Below are positions 42,088-51,208 of a stretch of DNA of 64,000 bases, piece by piece. The position numbers were made by a program, and so were the translations under genes. The notes below the pieces were generated by a model. The model was not told where the DNA came from and searched no databases. It was given only the letters and a program-made list of their open reading frames with translations. Location of the stretch: the NCBI GenBank assembly GCA_031409515.1, contig JANNXJ010000005.1:1-64000 (forward strand). The letters are read 5' to 3'. Each line of letters begins with the position of its first letter. The first letter of the stretch is position 1. The stretch is from SHZI01 sp031409515 (lineage in GTDB: Bacteria; Pseudomonadota; Gammaproteobacteria; Steroidobacterales; GCA-2729495).

Positions 42088-43761
42088 GTGTTGAAGAAAC
42101 TGGTTTCACTATGCCTGGTCGTGGCATCCGCCGTACTTATGTCCTGTGGCGGCGAGAACACTCTCGTTGACCCAGGGAGCGGTGGTGGTGGCGGTGGTGG
42201 TGGTGGCGGCGGAACGGTCGTCGTCTCGATGGGCAGCGGCATTCCCCCGGCATTCACCGCTGGAGTCATTGCCGTTGCGGTGCCAAACTTGTCCGCGGGT
42301 GGGGGGACCAGCCTCACCGTTTCACTGGCAGGCTCCGACGGCAATCTCTACCTCCAGAACACCACAATTACGTTCTCGTCAGCCTGTATTGCCGGCTCTC
42401 TCGCCACGGCGCCGTCGGTCAGCACATCGACGGGCGTCGCAACCACTACCTACTCGGCTACCGGCTGCAGTGGCGCCGACGTCATTACCGCTAGCGCGAC
42501 GGTCCCCTCGGGTGTCGTTTCTGCCACCGGGACTGTCACCGTCGCCGCATCGGTAGTTGGGTCGATCCAGTTCATATCAGCCACCCCACAGAAGATCGGG
42601 TTGCAGGGCACGGGCGGCGTAGGGCTGCCCGAAACTTCAACGGTCGTCTTTAAGGTAGTGGATTCGACGGGAGGTCCCGTAGCGGGTGCGGGCGTGACTT
42701 TCGCCCTAGACACGAGTGTCGGTGGCATAACAAACACCCCCAGTTCAGCAATTAGTGGGGCCGACGGCAGCGTTCAGACCGTGGTCAAGTCAGGCACCGT
42801 CGCGACGTCCGTGCGAGTTTCCGCCACGGTGACTGGGCTGGGGATCGGCACCCAGTCGAGCCAGCTCGTGATCACGACAGGTCTGCCGGACCAGGACAGC
42901 ATGTCCTTGTCCGTCGCATGCAATAACGTCGAAGGCCTCGATCTTGACGGAACGCAGGTCGATGTAACTGTCCGGCTCGCTGATCGCTACAACAATCCCG
43001 TCCCGGACGGCACTGCCGTCACCTTTAACACGGAGGGGGGCAGAATCCTGGGAAGTTGTTCGACGACGACAACGAATACGGAATCCGGGCTTTGCTCCGT
43101 GACCTGGACGAGCGCGAACCCCCGTCCCCCCTTCGACGGGCGCAGCACGATCATCGCCACTGCCATCGGGGAAGAGAGTTTCGTTGACGTCAACGGTAAT
43201 GGCATCTTCGATAATGTTGACACTTGGACCGACCTGCCCGAGGCCTTCCGCGACGACAATGAGAGCGGCGCGTACGACTCCGGCGAGTTCTTTCTCGACT
43301 TCAACCAGGATCAAGTGCGCTCCCCCGCGGACGGGCAGTTCAACGGGCTGCTCTGCCTCGGGCCCGGCAGTCCGGCGGGTGGGTGCAGTCCGAATCCGAA
43401 ACTGACGGTGAGTGCGAGCAACCTGATCATCATGTCCGGCAGCACGGCCAAGATAGCGGACAGCACGGGCGGCAATAACTACGGTTCCGTGATATCACCG
43501 GTGCTGGCCGGCGGTGGAACAATCATATTCACCATTGGCGACGATAACGATCAGCCGATGCCAGCGGGCACCACCATCACCCTCCAGGGGTCGAGCGGTA
43601 TCACGATTGGAAATCCAAAGGTGTACACGGTGCCCTGCACGGTAAATGATGGGCCGATCCAGTACAGCTTTACGGCGTCTGGCGTCGCGGGCCAACTGAC
43701 CCTGACGGTCGAAGTTCCCAGTGGCGTGCAGACCGTCTACTTCGTTGCTGTCACGCCCTGA
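42088..43761 (+). CDS. Ig-like-domain lipoprotein with poly-Gly linker and Ca-binding-like loops
   Basis: 557 residues from GTG. A signal peptide with lipobox LMSC (Cys20) predicts a lipoprotein. A run of eleven Gly (about 32-42), encoded by GGT/GGC repeats, links to Thr/Ser/Val-rich repeats resembling bacterial Ig-like (Big_1/invasin) domains, for example AGAGVTFALDTSVG and VPDGTAVTFNTEGG. DVNGNGIFDNVDTW and DDNESGAYDSGE (about 370-405) look like EF-hand/dockerin-type loops. It sits between pilQ and aroK, normally adjacent genes, and has its own strong terminator. Codon use is less GC-biased than its neighbours. A surface or pilus-related role is inferred only. Confidence 0.75.
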   Translation: MLKKLVSLCLVVASAVLMSCGGENTLVDPGSGGGGGGGGGGGTVVVSMGSGIPPAFTAGVIAVAVPNLSAGGGTSLTVSLAGSDGNLYLQNTTITFSSACIAGSLATAPSVSTSTGVATTTYSATGCSGADVITASATVPSGVVSATGTVTVAASVVGSIQFISATPQKIGLQGTGGVGLPETSTVVFKVVDSTGGPVAGAGVTFALDTSVGGITNTPSSAISGADGSVQTVVKSGTVATSVRVSATVTGLGIGTQSSQLVITTGLPDQDSMSLSVACNNVEGLDLDGTQVDVTVRLADRYNNPVPDGTAVTFNTEGGRILGSCSTTTTNTESGLCSVTWTSANPRPPFDGRSTIIATAIGEESFVDVNGNGIFDNVDTWTDLPEAFRDDNESGAYDSGEFFLDFNQDQVRSPADGQFNGLLCLGPGSPAGGCSPNPKLTVSASNLIIMSGSTAKIADSTGGNNYGSVISPVLAGGGTIIFTIGDDNDQPMPAGTTITLQGSSGITIGNPKVYTVPCTVNDGPIQYSFTASGVAGQLTLTVEVPSGVQTVYFVAVTP

Positions 43762-43773
43762 TCGGTAGCCCCT

Positions 43774-43812
43774 GGAAAGGCCCGTTCGCATAAACTGCGA
43801 ACGGGCCTTTCC
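43774..43812. terminator. Strong intrinsic terminator between the lipoprotein gene and aroK
   Basis: A perfect 17-bp stem (GGAAAGGCCCGTTCGCA, 43774-43790, and its complement, 43796-43812) with loop TAAAC, followed by ATTTT. It separates the pil/lipoprotein transcript from aroK, which starts 12 bases later, so aroK presumably depends on readthrough or a promoter inside the hairpin region. Confidence 0.88.
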
Positions 43813-43824
43813 ATTTTCAGGCGT

Positions 43825-44343
43825 ATGACGTCAGGTACCAGCATTTTTCTCATCGGTCCCATGGGCTCCGGCAAGTCTGCAGTTGGCCGGCGCCTGGCCA
43901 GCGAGATGGGTCGGGAGTTCATCGACAGTGACGATGTGATCGTGGACCGCAGCGGCGTGGATATTCCCTTCATTTTTGAGCGCGAAGGCGAAGAGGGGTT
44001 CCGGCAGCGGGAGTGCCGGGTGATCGACGAGCTGACCCGGCAGCCCGGGATTGTCCTGGCCACGGGTGGTGGTGCCGCACAGAATCCGGAGAACCGGGCC
44101 CACCTTCACGACCGCGGCTACGTCATCTACCTCCACGCCACTGTGGACCAGCAGCTCAAGCGCACACGGCGGGGCCGGAGCCGCCCGTTGCTGCTGACTG
44201 GCGATCCCCGGGAGGTCCTGTCGAAGCTGATGGCCATCCGGGACCCCCAGTACCGGGAAATAGCCCATCTGGTCATCGAGACGGACGGCCGCCGGGTGCC
44301 AGCCGTGGTGCGGGAAATTCGACGTAACATGTCGCCATGCTGA
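43825..44343 (+). CDS. aroK: Shikimate kinase I
   Basis: Phosphorylates shikimate in the aromatic pathway. 172 residues. P-loop LIGPMGSGKSAVGRRLA at about 8-24, shikimate-binding FIDSDDVI and GFRQRECRVI, and ATGGGAAQNPENR. The LID Arg is in RTRRGRSRPLL. Its last codons overlap the aroB start by seven bases. aroKB directly downstream of the pil genes is a conserved order, here separated by the lipoprotein. Confidence 0.95.
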   Translation: MTSGTSIFLIGPMGSGKSAVGRRLASEMGREFIDSDDVIVDRSGVDIPFIFEREGEEGFRQRECRVIDELTRQPGIVLATGGGAAQNPENRAHLHDRGYVIYLHATVDQQLKRTRRGRSRPLLLTGDPREVLSKLMAIRDPQYREIAHLVIETDGRRVPAVVREIRRNMSPC

Positions 44344-45419
44344 TCACCCTTTCTGTCGAACTTGGCGCCCGCAGCTACCCGATCCTGATCGGCAGTGGTC
44401 TCTTGTCCCAGCGGGGGATTCTGGACGCGCACCTGCGCCACCGGGACGTTCTGGTGGTCAGCAACGAGATTGTCGCCCCCATCTACCTGGCCCCGCTCAA
44501 GACGCTGCTCACTGGCTCCCGGATCTCGAGCGTGATCCTGCCGGATGGGGAGCAACACAAGACCATGGCCACGGTCAGCCACGTGCTGGATGCGCTGGTG
44601 GCGGCCCGCTACGGTCGCGATTGCGTCGTCGTGGCCCTGGGTGGCGGCGTGGTGGGGGATATCGCGGGGTTCGCGGCGTCCATCTACCAGCGGGGCGTCG
44701 ATTTCATCCAGGTGCCCACGACCCTGCTGGCCCAGGTCGATTCCGCGGTGGGCGGCAAGACAGGGGTCAACCACCCGGGCGGGAAGAACCTGCTGGGCGC
44801 CTTTCACCAGCCCATCTGTGTGCTGGCAGACACGGACACACTGCGGACGCTTCCCGACCGGGAACTCTCCGCTGGGCTTGCCGAAGTCGTGAAGTACGGG
44901 CTGATCGCCGACGCGGAGTTCTTCGCCTGGCTCGAAGCCCACTCTGAAGACCTGCTCCGGCGGGACACCGCCGCCCTGGGGCATGTGATCCGCCGCTCCT
45001 GCGAGCTCAAGGCCGACGTGGTGGGCGAAGACGAGCACGAGCGCGGGCGCCGGGCGCTGCTGAACCTGGGCCACACCTTCGGCCACGCGATTGAGCTCAA
45101 GGCGGGTTACGGCGAGTGGCTGCACGGCGAGGCGGTGGCGGCAGGCACCTGCATGGCTGCCGAGTTCTCAGCCCGCATCGGCGCCCTCGACCCGGCCGCC
45201 GTGGAACGGACCCGCCAGCTGTTCCGGCAGCTACACCTGCCGGTCAGTCCGCCACCGGCGGAGCCGGGGGAGTTTCTCGCTGCCATGGCCATGGACAAGA
45301 AAGTCCTCGCGGGACGGATACGCCTCGTGCTTCTGGACCGCATTGGCTCCGCCCGGATCACCGGCGACTACGCGCCCCATGACCTGGCGGATTACCTCCG
45401 GGAGCAGTTTGTTCGGTGA
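44337..45419 (+). CDS. aroB: 3-dehydroquinate synthase
   Basis: NAD-dependent, zinc-containing second enzyme of the shikimate pathway. 360 residues. DGEQHKTM, VVALGGGVVGDIAGFAASIYQRGVDFIQVPTTLLAQVDSAVGGKTGVNH and the zinc His residues of LNLGHTFGHAIE and WLHGEAVA are intact. Overlaps aroK upstream and dgt (four bases) downstream, so it lies in an aroK-aroB-dgt-pyrF unit. Confidence 0.96.
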   Translation: MLITLSVELGARSYPILIGSGLLSQRGILDAHLRHRDVLVVSNEIVAPIYLAPLKTLLTGSRISSVILPDGEQHKTMATVSHVLDALVAARYGRDCVVVALGGGVVGDIAGFAASIYQRGVDFIQVPTTLLAQVDSAVGGKTGVNHPGGKNLLGAFHQPICVLADTDTLRTLPDRELSAGLAEVVKYGLIADAEFFAWLEAHSEDLLRRDTAALGHVIRRSCELKADVVGEDEHERGRRALLNLGHTFGHAIELKAGYGEWLHGEAVAAGTCMAAEFSARIGALDPAAVERTRQLFRQLHLPVSPPPAEPGEFLAAMAMDKKVLAGRIRLVLLDRIGSARITGDYAPHDLADYLREQFVR

Positions 45420-46588
45420 AGTCTCCCCGTCTGGCCCCCCATCTTGCTCCAGGGGCGGCCCGGGAAAGCCAGAGCCGGGGCCGCAGTTACCCGGAACCGG
45501 CCCACCCCTACCGGGGCGAGTACCAGCGGGACCGGGACCGGATCGTGCACTCCAGTGCCTTTCGTCGCCTCGTCTACAAAACCCAGGTGTTCGTCAATCA
45601 TGAAGGTGATCTCTACCGCACCCGGTTGACCCACTCGCTGGAGGTGGCCCAGATCGGCCGGACCGTGGCCCGGTGTCTCAACCTCAATGGCGAGCTGGTC
45701 GAAGCCATCGCGCTGGCCCACGACCTGGGCCACACACCTTTCGGTCATGCGGGCCAGGATGCGCTCCACGCCTGCATGAAGGGCTGGGGTGGTTTTGAGC
45801 ACAACCTGCAGTCCCTGCGGGTGGTGGACCAGCTGGAACAGCGCTACCTCGGCTTCCCGGGTCTGAACCTGTGCTTTGAAACCCGGGAGGGCATCCTCAA
45901 GCACTGCTCGAAGCGCAATGCGCGGGGTCTGGGCGAACTCGGAGAACGCTTCCTCGGTCGGGGGCAACCGAGCCTGGAGGCGCAGGTGGCTAATCTTGCC
46001 GACGAGATTGCCTACAACAATCACGACGTGGACGACGGCCTGCGGTCCGGACTGCTGTCCGAGGTGGGCCTCAGCCGCGTCCCCCTCTTCCGGCGTCACC
46101 ATGAGCCGCTGGTTCGTCGGGCTCCCCATGCGCCGCGGCGGGTCCTGATCCACGAAACCATTCGCGCCATGATCAACGAGGTGGTGACAGACCTGGTGGC
46201 GACGAGCCGCAGGAACATCGCTGCCCGCAAGCTGGGCTCAAGTGACGACGTGCGGGCGCTCACGAAGCCCCTGATTGCCCTCTCCCCGGGCGTGCTTGCG
46301 GAGCACCTCGCCCTCAAGCGCTATCTGCGCCGCCACCTGTACAGCCATCCCCAGGTGCTCGAGGTCACCTCCCGGGCCCAGGACATGCTCAAGGCTGTGT
46401 TCACGCGCTTCCTTGCCGACCTGAAGGCGATGCCCCCGGAGCACGCGGCGCGGGCGCGGGCCTGGGAAGCGGAACTCGGACCCGCGGGCCGCGCCCGGGC
46501 CGTGGCGGACTACGTGGCGGGGATGACCGACCGCTACGCCGTCTCGGCTTATCAGCGCCTGGTCGATCCCAGGGCGCGGCTTCCGTAA
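45416..46588 (+). CDS. dgt: dGTP triphosphohydrolase-like protein (HD domain)
   Basis: 390 residues from GTG. HD-domain metal ligands occur in RLTHSLEVAQIGRTVAR (H) and IALAHDLGHTPFGHAGQ (HD), with NLADEIAYNNHDVDDG providing the later Asp. AFRRLVYKTQVF precedes, as in the family. The length is that of the type 2 dGTPase-like group rather than E. coli Dgt (505). Hydrolyses dNTPs to nucleoside and tripolyphosphate; the exact substrate range cannot be read. Overlaps aroB by four bases. Confidence 0.9.
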   Translation: MKSPRLAPHLAPGAARESQSRGRSYPEPAHPYRGEYQRDRDRIVHSSAFRRLVYKTQVFVNHEGDLYRTRLTHSLEVAQIGRTVARCLNLNGELVEAIALAHDLGHTPFGHAGQDALHACMKGWGGFEHNLQSLRVVDQLEQRYLGFPGLNLCFETREGILKHCSKRNARGLGELGERFLGRGQPSLEAQVANLADEIAYNNHDVDDGLRSGLLSEVGLSRVPLFRRHHEPLVRRAPHAPRRVLIHETIRAMINEVVTDLVATSRRNIAARKLGSSDDVRALTKPLIALSPGVLAEHLALKRYLRRHLYSHPQVLEVTSRAQDMLKAVFTRFLADLKAMPPEHAARARAWEAELGPAGRARAVADYVAGMTDRYAVSAYQRLVDPRARLP

Positions 46589-46598
46589 ACTAGCCGCC

Positions 46599-47318
46599 AT
46601 GCCAATCACCACCAATGCTGCGGATCCCCGGGATCGCCTGATCTTCGCCCTCGATGTTCCCGACGCCACGGCGGCGCGCCGCGTGGCCGAGGAGCTGGGC
46701 GATGCCGTCACTTTTTACAAGGTGGGCCTGGAGCTGATGGCCGCAGGTGGCTACTTCGAGCTGGTGGACTGGTTGCTGGCCAGGAACAAGCTGGTCTTTG
46801 CTGATCTGAAACTGTTCGATGTCCCCGCGACGGTCAGTCGCGCGATCTCGCTCCTGGCGAAGCGCGGCATCACCTTTGCCACGATCCACGGCAATCAGGG
46901 CATCATGGAGGCTGCCGCAGCGGCCAAGGGCGACCTGAAGATCCTGGCCGTCACTGTCCTGACCAGCCTCGACCGGGGCGATCTCACGGATCTGGGCTTC
47001 CAGTGTGACGTCGAGGCCCTGGTGCTCTCCCGGGCGCGCCGGGCCCTGTCAGCGGGTTGCGACGGGGTCGTGGCTTCCGGGCTGGAGCTGCCCGCAATGC
47101 GGCGCGCCATCGACGGCCGGCTGCTGGTGGTCACCCCCGGTATTCGCCCGGTGGAGAACCGGCCCACGGACGATCAGAAGCGCGTGGTGACGGTGGAACA
47201 GGCCTTTGGCGACGGCGCTGACTACATCGTGGTGGGCCGGCCGATCCGGGATGCGCTGCAGCCCCGGGCGGCGGCCGAGGCTATCCAGCAGACTATTGCC
47301 GGGCTGTTTCCTTCCTGA
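46599..47318 (+). CDS. pyrF: Orotidine 5'-phosphate decarboxylase
   Basis: Final step of UMP synthesis. 239 residues. LIFALDVPD, the catalytic FADLKLFDVPATVSRAI (Asp-x-Lys-x-x-Asp set), GCDGVVASGLEL, VTPGIRP and GADYIVVGRPI are conserved. Starts 10 bases after dgt. Its 3' end overlaps tesA on the opposite strand by 26 bp. Confidence 0.95.
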   Translation: MPITTNAADPRDRLIFALDVPDATAARRVAEELGDAVTFYKVGLELMAAGGYFELVDWLLARNKLVFADLKLFDVPATVSRAISLLAKRGITFATIHGNQGIMEAAAAAKGDLKILAVTVLTSLDRGDLTDLGFQCDVEALVLSRARRALSAGCDGVVASGLELPAMRRAIDGRLLVVTPGIRPVENRPTDDQKRVVTVEQAFGDGADYIVVGRPIRDALQPRAAAEAIQQTIAGLFPS

Positions 47319-48027
47319 CCGTCCCGCCGGGCTGCGGTTGCTTCAGCTCGGCCTCCAGGACGGGCCAGACGTTGTCCAGCAGGATCTTCTGCGCTGCCGC
47401 AGTCGGGTGAATCCCGTCCGCCTGGAACAGCGTGATATCCAGCGCCATGCCCTGCAGAAAAAAGTCGACCAGTCCGGTGCCGTACTTGCTGGCCAGCTCC
47501 GGGTACACGGCCGCGAAGGCCCTGGTGTAGGGCCCCCCGTAGTTCGTCGGGATCTGCATGCCGGCCAGTACCACCCGGGCGCCAGCGGCCTGGGAGAGCT
47601 CGATCATCCGGCCCAGATTGCTGCGCATCAACGCAATGGGTGTCCCGCGCAAGCCATCATTGCCGCCGAGTTCGATGATGACCACGGCAGGGTTATGGAC
47701 CTTGAGGGCGCGGGGCAGACGCTTGAGCCCCCCCGTGGTCGTGTCCCCGGTGATGCTGGCATTCGCCACGCCATAGCCGTAACCTTCTGCACGCAGACGC
47801 TCGCCGAGTAGCGCTACCCAGGACTCTTCCTGGGCAATGCCGAACGCGGCACTGAGGCTGTCACCCACCACGAGCACGGTCTGGCCCCGGTCGGCCTCTG
47901 CCGCCAGGGGCGACGCAACTAGGGGCGATGCAATGAGGGGCGACGCAACGAGGGGCGACGCAACGAGAAACGCGAGCAGCACCGCTGCCGCGCTGACCAG
48001 GCTGGATGTTCGAAGGTTGAAGTGCAT
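47293..48027 (-). CDS. tesA: Arylesterase/acyl-CoA thioesterase I, SGNH family (TesA-like)
   Basis: Periplasmic SGNH hydrolase, 244 residues from ATG MHFNLRTSS. The long signal peptide contains four tandem VASPL-type pentapeptides before the mature domain. Block I VLVVGDSLSAAFGI, block III ELGGNDGLRGTP and block V DGIHPTAAAQ (Asp and His of the triad) are complete. The start codon overlaps the ybbA ATG on the other strand (CATG). E. coli has the same tesA/ybbA-ybbP arrangement. Confidence 0.92.
   Translation of the reverse strand: MHFNLRTSSLVSAAAVLLAFLVASPLVASPLIASPLVASPLAAEADRGQTVLVVGDSLSAAFGIAQEESWVALLGERLRAEGYGYGVANASITGDTTTGGLKRLPRALKVHNPAVVIIELGGNDGLRGTPIALMRSNLGRMIELSQAAGARVVLAGMQIPTNYGGPYTRAFAAVYPELASKYGTGLVDFFLQGMALDITLFQADGIHPTAAAQKILLDNVWPVLEAELKQPQPGGTVRKETARQ
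47907..47966. repeat. Four 15-bp tandem repeats in the tesA signal peptide
   Basis: Units of GGGGCGACGCAACGA with one to three substitutions at 47907-47921, 47922-47936, 47937-47951 and 47952-47966. On the minus strand they encode VASPL, VASPL, IASPL, VASPL at the end of the signal peptide. Because the period is a multiple of three, copy-number change would alter length without breaking the frame. Confidence 0.9.
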
Positions 48028-48694
48028 GGATGCTGTGCTGCGTGCTGCAGGTCTGACGAAGCAGGTTAGCAGTCCGGAAGGGACGCTGACCATCCTCGAC
48101 GACGTCAGTCTGGAAATCGCCCGGGGTGAATCCGTCGCCATCGTCGGCCCCTCGGGTTCCGGCAAGACCACGCTGCTGGCTTTGCTGGCCGGGCTCGACC
48201 GCCCAACCGGGGGCCAGGTGTGGCTTGGCGGCGAAGAACTCACTGCCATGGACGAGGACGGCCGGGCCTTGCTGCGGGCGCGTCGGGTGGGCTTCGTGTT
48301 TCAGTCCTTTCATCTGGTGCAGTCCCTCACGGCGCTCGAGAACGTGATGCTGCCCCTCGAACTGGCGGGCGAGTCCCGGGCTGCTGCGGTTGCCCGGGAA
48401 ACCCTCGCCAACGTGGGTCTCGCGGCGCGGGTCGGCCACTATCCCAAGCAATTGTCGGGAGGCGAGCAGCAGCGGGTGGCCATCGCCCGCGCCTTCGTGA
48501 TGCGGCCGGAAGTGCTGTTTGCCGACGAACCGACCGGCAATCTGGACAGCGCCACCGGCGACCGCATCGGCCGCCTGCTGTTTGATCTCAATGCCGAGTC
48601 AAAGACCACGCTGGTCCTTGTGACTCACGAGCGGGACCTTGCCGGGCGCTGCGACCGGACCATCCAGATCGAAGCAGGAAAAATCGTCCGCTAG
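48026..48694 (+). CDS. ybbA: ABC transporter ATP-binding protein (YbbA/LolD-like)
   Basis: 222 residues from ATG MDAVLRAAGLTKQ; a longer upstream reading runs through tesA and is rejected. Walker A GPSGSGKTTLL (about 41-51), Q-loop VFQSFHLV, signature LSGGEQQRVAIARA, Walker B VLFADEPTGNLD, and H-loop VTHERDLA. This subfamily powers MacB/LolCDE-type permeases, here the downstream FtsX-type protein. The E. coli counterpart is encoded beside tesA in the same orientation. Confidence 0.93.
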   Translation: MDAVLRAAGLTKQVSSPEGTLTILDDVSLEIARGESVAIVGPSGSGKTTLLALLAGLDRPTGGQVWLGGEELTAMDEDGRALLRARRVGFVFQSFHLVQSLTALENVMLPLELAGESRAAAVARETLANVGLAARVGHYPKQLSGGEQQRVAIARAFVMRPEVLFADEPTGNLDSATGDRIGRLLFDLNAESKTTLVLVTHERDLAGRCDRTIQIEAGKIVR

Positions 48695-48718
48695 AAGCCG
48701 CTTGGTAGAGGTCCGCAC

Positions 48719-51208
48719 ATGAAGGTTCTGGGTTTCGCGCTGCGTGCCTTCCGAAGGGATCTTCGGGCGGGGGAGCTCTCCATCCTGCTCTCGGCCATCA
48801 TCGTGGCGGTCACCGCCATGACCGCGGTGGCCTTCTTTACCGACCGCGTGGGCGGAGCGATGAAGGACCAGGCCAGCCAGGTGCTGGCTGCTGATCTGGT
48901 GCTGCGCTCCGCAGGGCCCATCAGTCCCGGGTATCTGGAGGATGCCAGCGCTGCGGGTCTCGAGACCGCGGAGACGCTGTCTTTCCCCACGGTCGTCGTC
49001 TCCGGCGAGCAGACCACCCTGGCAGCCATCGATGCGGTCAGCACCACCTACCCCCTGCGGGGCCAGCTCACCGTGGCCGACACCCTGTTCGGCAATGGCC
49101 GACCGGCGACTGGCGTTCCCGGCCGGGGCGAGGCCTGGGCAGAAGCCGGGCTGCTCGGCCGGCTCGGTCTCGACATCGGCGCCCGCGTCAGCGTGGGCGA
49201 GCGGGAACTGCTCATCACCCAGGTGCTCCAGTACAAGCCCGACCAGAACATCGGTTTCATCAATCTTGCGCCCGGGTTGATGGTCAACCTGGAGGACGTC
49301 CCGAGCTTCGGCGTGGTCAAGCCGGGCAGTCGCGTGACCTACAACCAGATGTACGCGGGCAGTGATGCCCTGATTGCTGGCTTCCGCGAGGGACTGACGC
49401 CCCGCCTGCGGCCGGACGAGACCCTGCGCGGTCGGGAGGACGCGGGCGAACAGATCAACTCGGCCATCGAGCGGGCCCAGCGCTTCCTGACCCTGGCCTC
49501 CCTGGTAACCGTGATCCTCGCCGCCGTGGCGGCTGCCATGGCAGCGCGCCGGTACGCGCTCCGTCACCTGGACAACATTGCACTGCTGAAGACGCTGGGC
49601 GCCACCCAGTCGTTTGTCCTCGCCGTGACGGTGACGGAACTCCTGTTCGTGATTGCGCTGACCTCCGTCGTTGGTGTCGCCCTGGGCTATGGGGCCCAGT
49701 ACGGCCTGGCGGTCATTGCTGCGGAGTTCGTCGGCTTTGTGCTGCCCCCCGCCACGGGCCAGCCTTTTCTCCTCGGCGTGCTGACGGCAGCTACGGTGGT
49801 GATCGGCTTTGCGTTGCCGCACCTGATCAGTGTGGGCACCACGCCGCCGCTGCGCGTGCTGCGCAAGGACCTGCCCCCGCCCCGGCTGAGCGCCGCGATA
49901 ACCTACGGGGTTGCCCTGGCAGCCGTCGGGGCCCTGGTCCTGGTCATCGTGCGGGATCCGCTGCTGCTCGGCCTGATCGCCGGCGGGGTCGCGGGCACAG
50001 CTCTCGTGGCCTTCGGCCTGGGGTGGTTGCTCGTCAAGGCCCTTGGCCGGTTCCGCGGGGCGGCGGGTGTGGCCTGGCGCTACGGCCTGGCCAACATCGC
50101 CCGGCGCGGTGGCGAAAGCGTCGTGCAGATCGTGGCCTTTGGTCTCAGCCTCATGGTGCTGCTCCTGCTGGGCGTCGTGCGCAGTGACATCCTGGAAACC
50201 TGGGAGCAGACGGTCCCGGCCAATGCGCCCAACCAGTTCATGATCAACATCGAGCCAGACCAGCTGGAAGGTCTGAAAGCCTTCTTCAAGGCGGAAGTCG
50301 GGCAGGAGCCCTTCGCACTGCCGCTGATCCGCGGTCGCCTGACCGCCGTGAATAGCACGCCGATCAAGGAGTTCAAGGTCGCCAACGCTCAGGGCGCGTC
50401 CTTTCTGAACCGGGAAGCCAATCTCACCTGGACCGATACCCTGCCGGCCAGCAACGTGGTGACCGCCGGCAAGTGGTGGGGCCAGGGCTTCGACGGTCCG
50501 CTGCAGTTGTCGCTGGACGCGGAACTGGCCACGAACCTGGGCGTAAAGGTCGGCGATACCCTCACCTTCAACGTCGCCGGCGAGGACATCAAGGCGCCGG
50601 TCACCAGCCTGCGCACGATCGAGTGGGACTCTTTCCAGCCCAACTTCTTCGTGGTGCTGTCGCCCGGAGTAGCCGCAGATCTGCCCCAGACCTACCTGGC
50701 CAGCGCCTACGTGCCCCGGGACCAGGTGGAGATGCTCAGCCGGCTGGTGCGTCAGTTTCCCGGCGTGACCGTCCTCGACCTCGAAGTCATCCTGTCCCAG
50801 GTGCGCTCGGTGATCGACAAGGCCTCCATGGCTGTGCAGTACGTCTTCCTGTTCACACTGCTTGCCGGTGTCGTGGTGCTGCTGGCGGCCGTCCAGCTCA
50901 CGCGGGACGAGCGCCGCTTTGAAAGCGCCATTCTCCACACGCTGGGGGCATCCCGGCGCAAGATCCTGCAAGGGGTGGCCATCGAGTTCGTGACGCTCGG
51001 CAGTCTCGCGGGAGTCCTCGCCGCCGTCGGGGCCACGCTGCTGGGCTGGGGCCTTGCCACCTACGCCTTCAAGCTCGACTACAGCGTGAGTCCCCTGTTG
51101 TGGCCGCTGGGCCTGGCGGCCGGCGCGCTGCTCGTGGGCATCACGGGAACGCTGGCGACCCGCCGGGCCGTCAATGAGCCCCCGGTCGCGGTGCTGCGGG
51201 ACCGGTGA
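48719..51208 (+). CDS. ybbP: FtsX-family ABC transporter permease (YbbP-like)
   Basis: 829 residues with a TM near the N-terminus (about 22-44) and two FtsX modules, each with three TM helices (about 255-390 and 700-820), plus a central pair of TM segments. Large periplasmic domains lie between. LKTLGATQSFVLAVTVTE and LHTLGASRRKILQGVAIEF are the duplicated FtsX coupling motifs. Starts 24 bases after ybbA. Lipid or lysophospholipid handling is suggested by the tesA neighbour but unproven. Confidence 0.92.
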   Translation: MKVLGFALRAFRRDLRAGELSILLSAIIVAVTAMTAVAFFTDRVGGAMKDQASQVLAADLVLRSAGPISPGYLEDASAAGLETAETLSFPTVVVSGEQTTLAAIDAVSTTYPLRGQLTVADTLFGNGRPATGVPGRGEAWAEAGLLGRLGLDIGARVSVGERELLITQVLQYKPDQNIGFINLAPGLMVNLEDVPSFGVVKPGSRVTYNQMYAGSDALIAGFREGLTPRLRPDETLRGREDAGEQINSAIERAQRFLTLASLVTVILAAVAAAMAARRYALRHLDNIALLKTLGATQSFVLAVTVTELLFVIALTSVVGVALGYGAQYGLAVIAAEFVGFVLPPATGQPFLLGVLTAATVVIGFALPHLISVGTTPPLRVLRKDLPPPRLSAAITYGVALAAVGALVLVIVRDPLLLGLIAGGVAGTALVAFGLGWLLVKALGRFRGAAGVAWRYGLANIARRGGESVVQIVAFGLSLMVLLLLGVVRSDILETWEQTVPANAPNQFMINIEPDQLEGLKAFFKAEVGQEPFALPLIRGRLTAVNSTPIKEFKVANAQGASFLNREANLTWTDTLPASNVVTAGKWWGQGFDGPLQLSLDAELATNLGVKVGDTLTFNVAGEDIKAPVTSLRTIEWDSFQPNFFVVLSPGVAADLPQTYLASAYVPRDQVEMLSRLVRQFPGVTVLDLEVILSQVRSVIDKASMAVQYVFLFTLLAGVVVLLAAVQLTRDERRFESAILHTLGASRRKILQGVAIEFVTLGSLAGVLAAVGATLLGWGLATYAFKLDYSVSPLLWPLGLAAGALLVGITGTLATRRAVNEPPVAVLRDR

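Noticed and set aside
42181..42213. GGT/GGC run in the lipoprotein as a phase-variation switch
   Set aside because: The repeat unit is three bases, so slippage changes Gly number but does not switch the frame off.
48599..50971. 790-codon minus-strand open frame opposite ybbP
   Set aside because: Shadow of the permease gene; low-complexity Gln/Gly/His composition.
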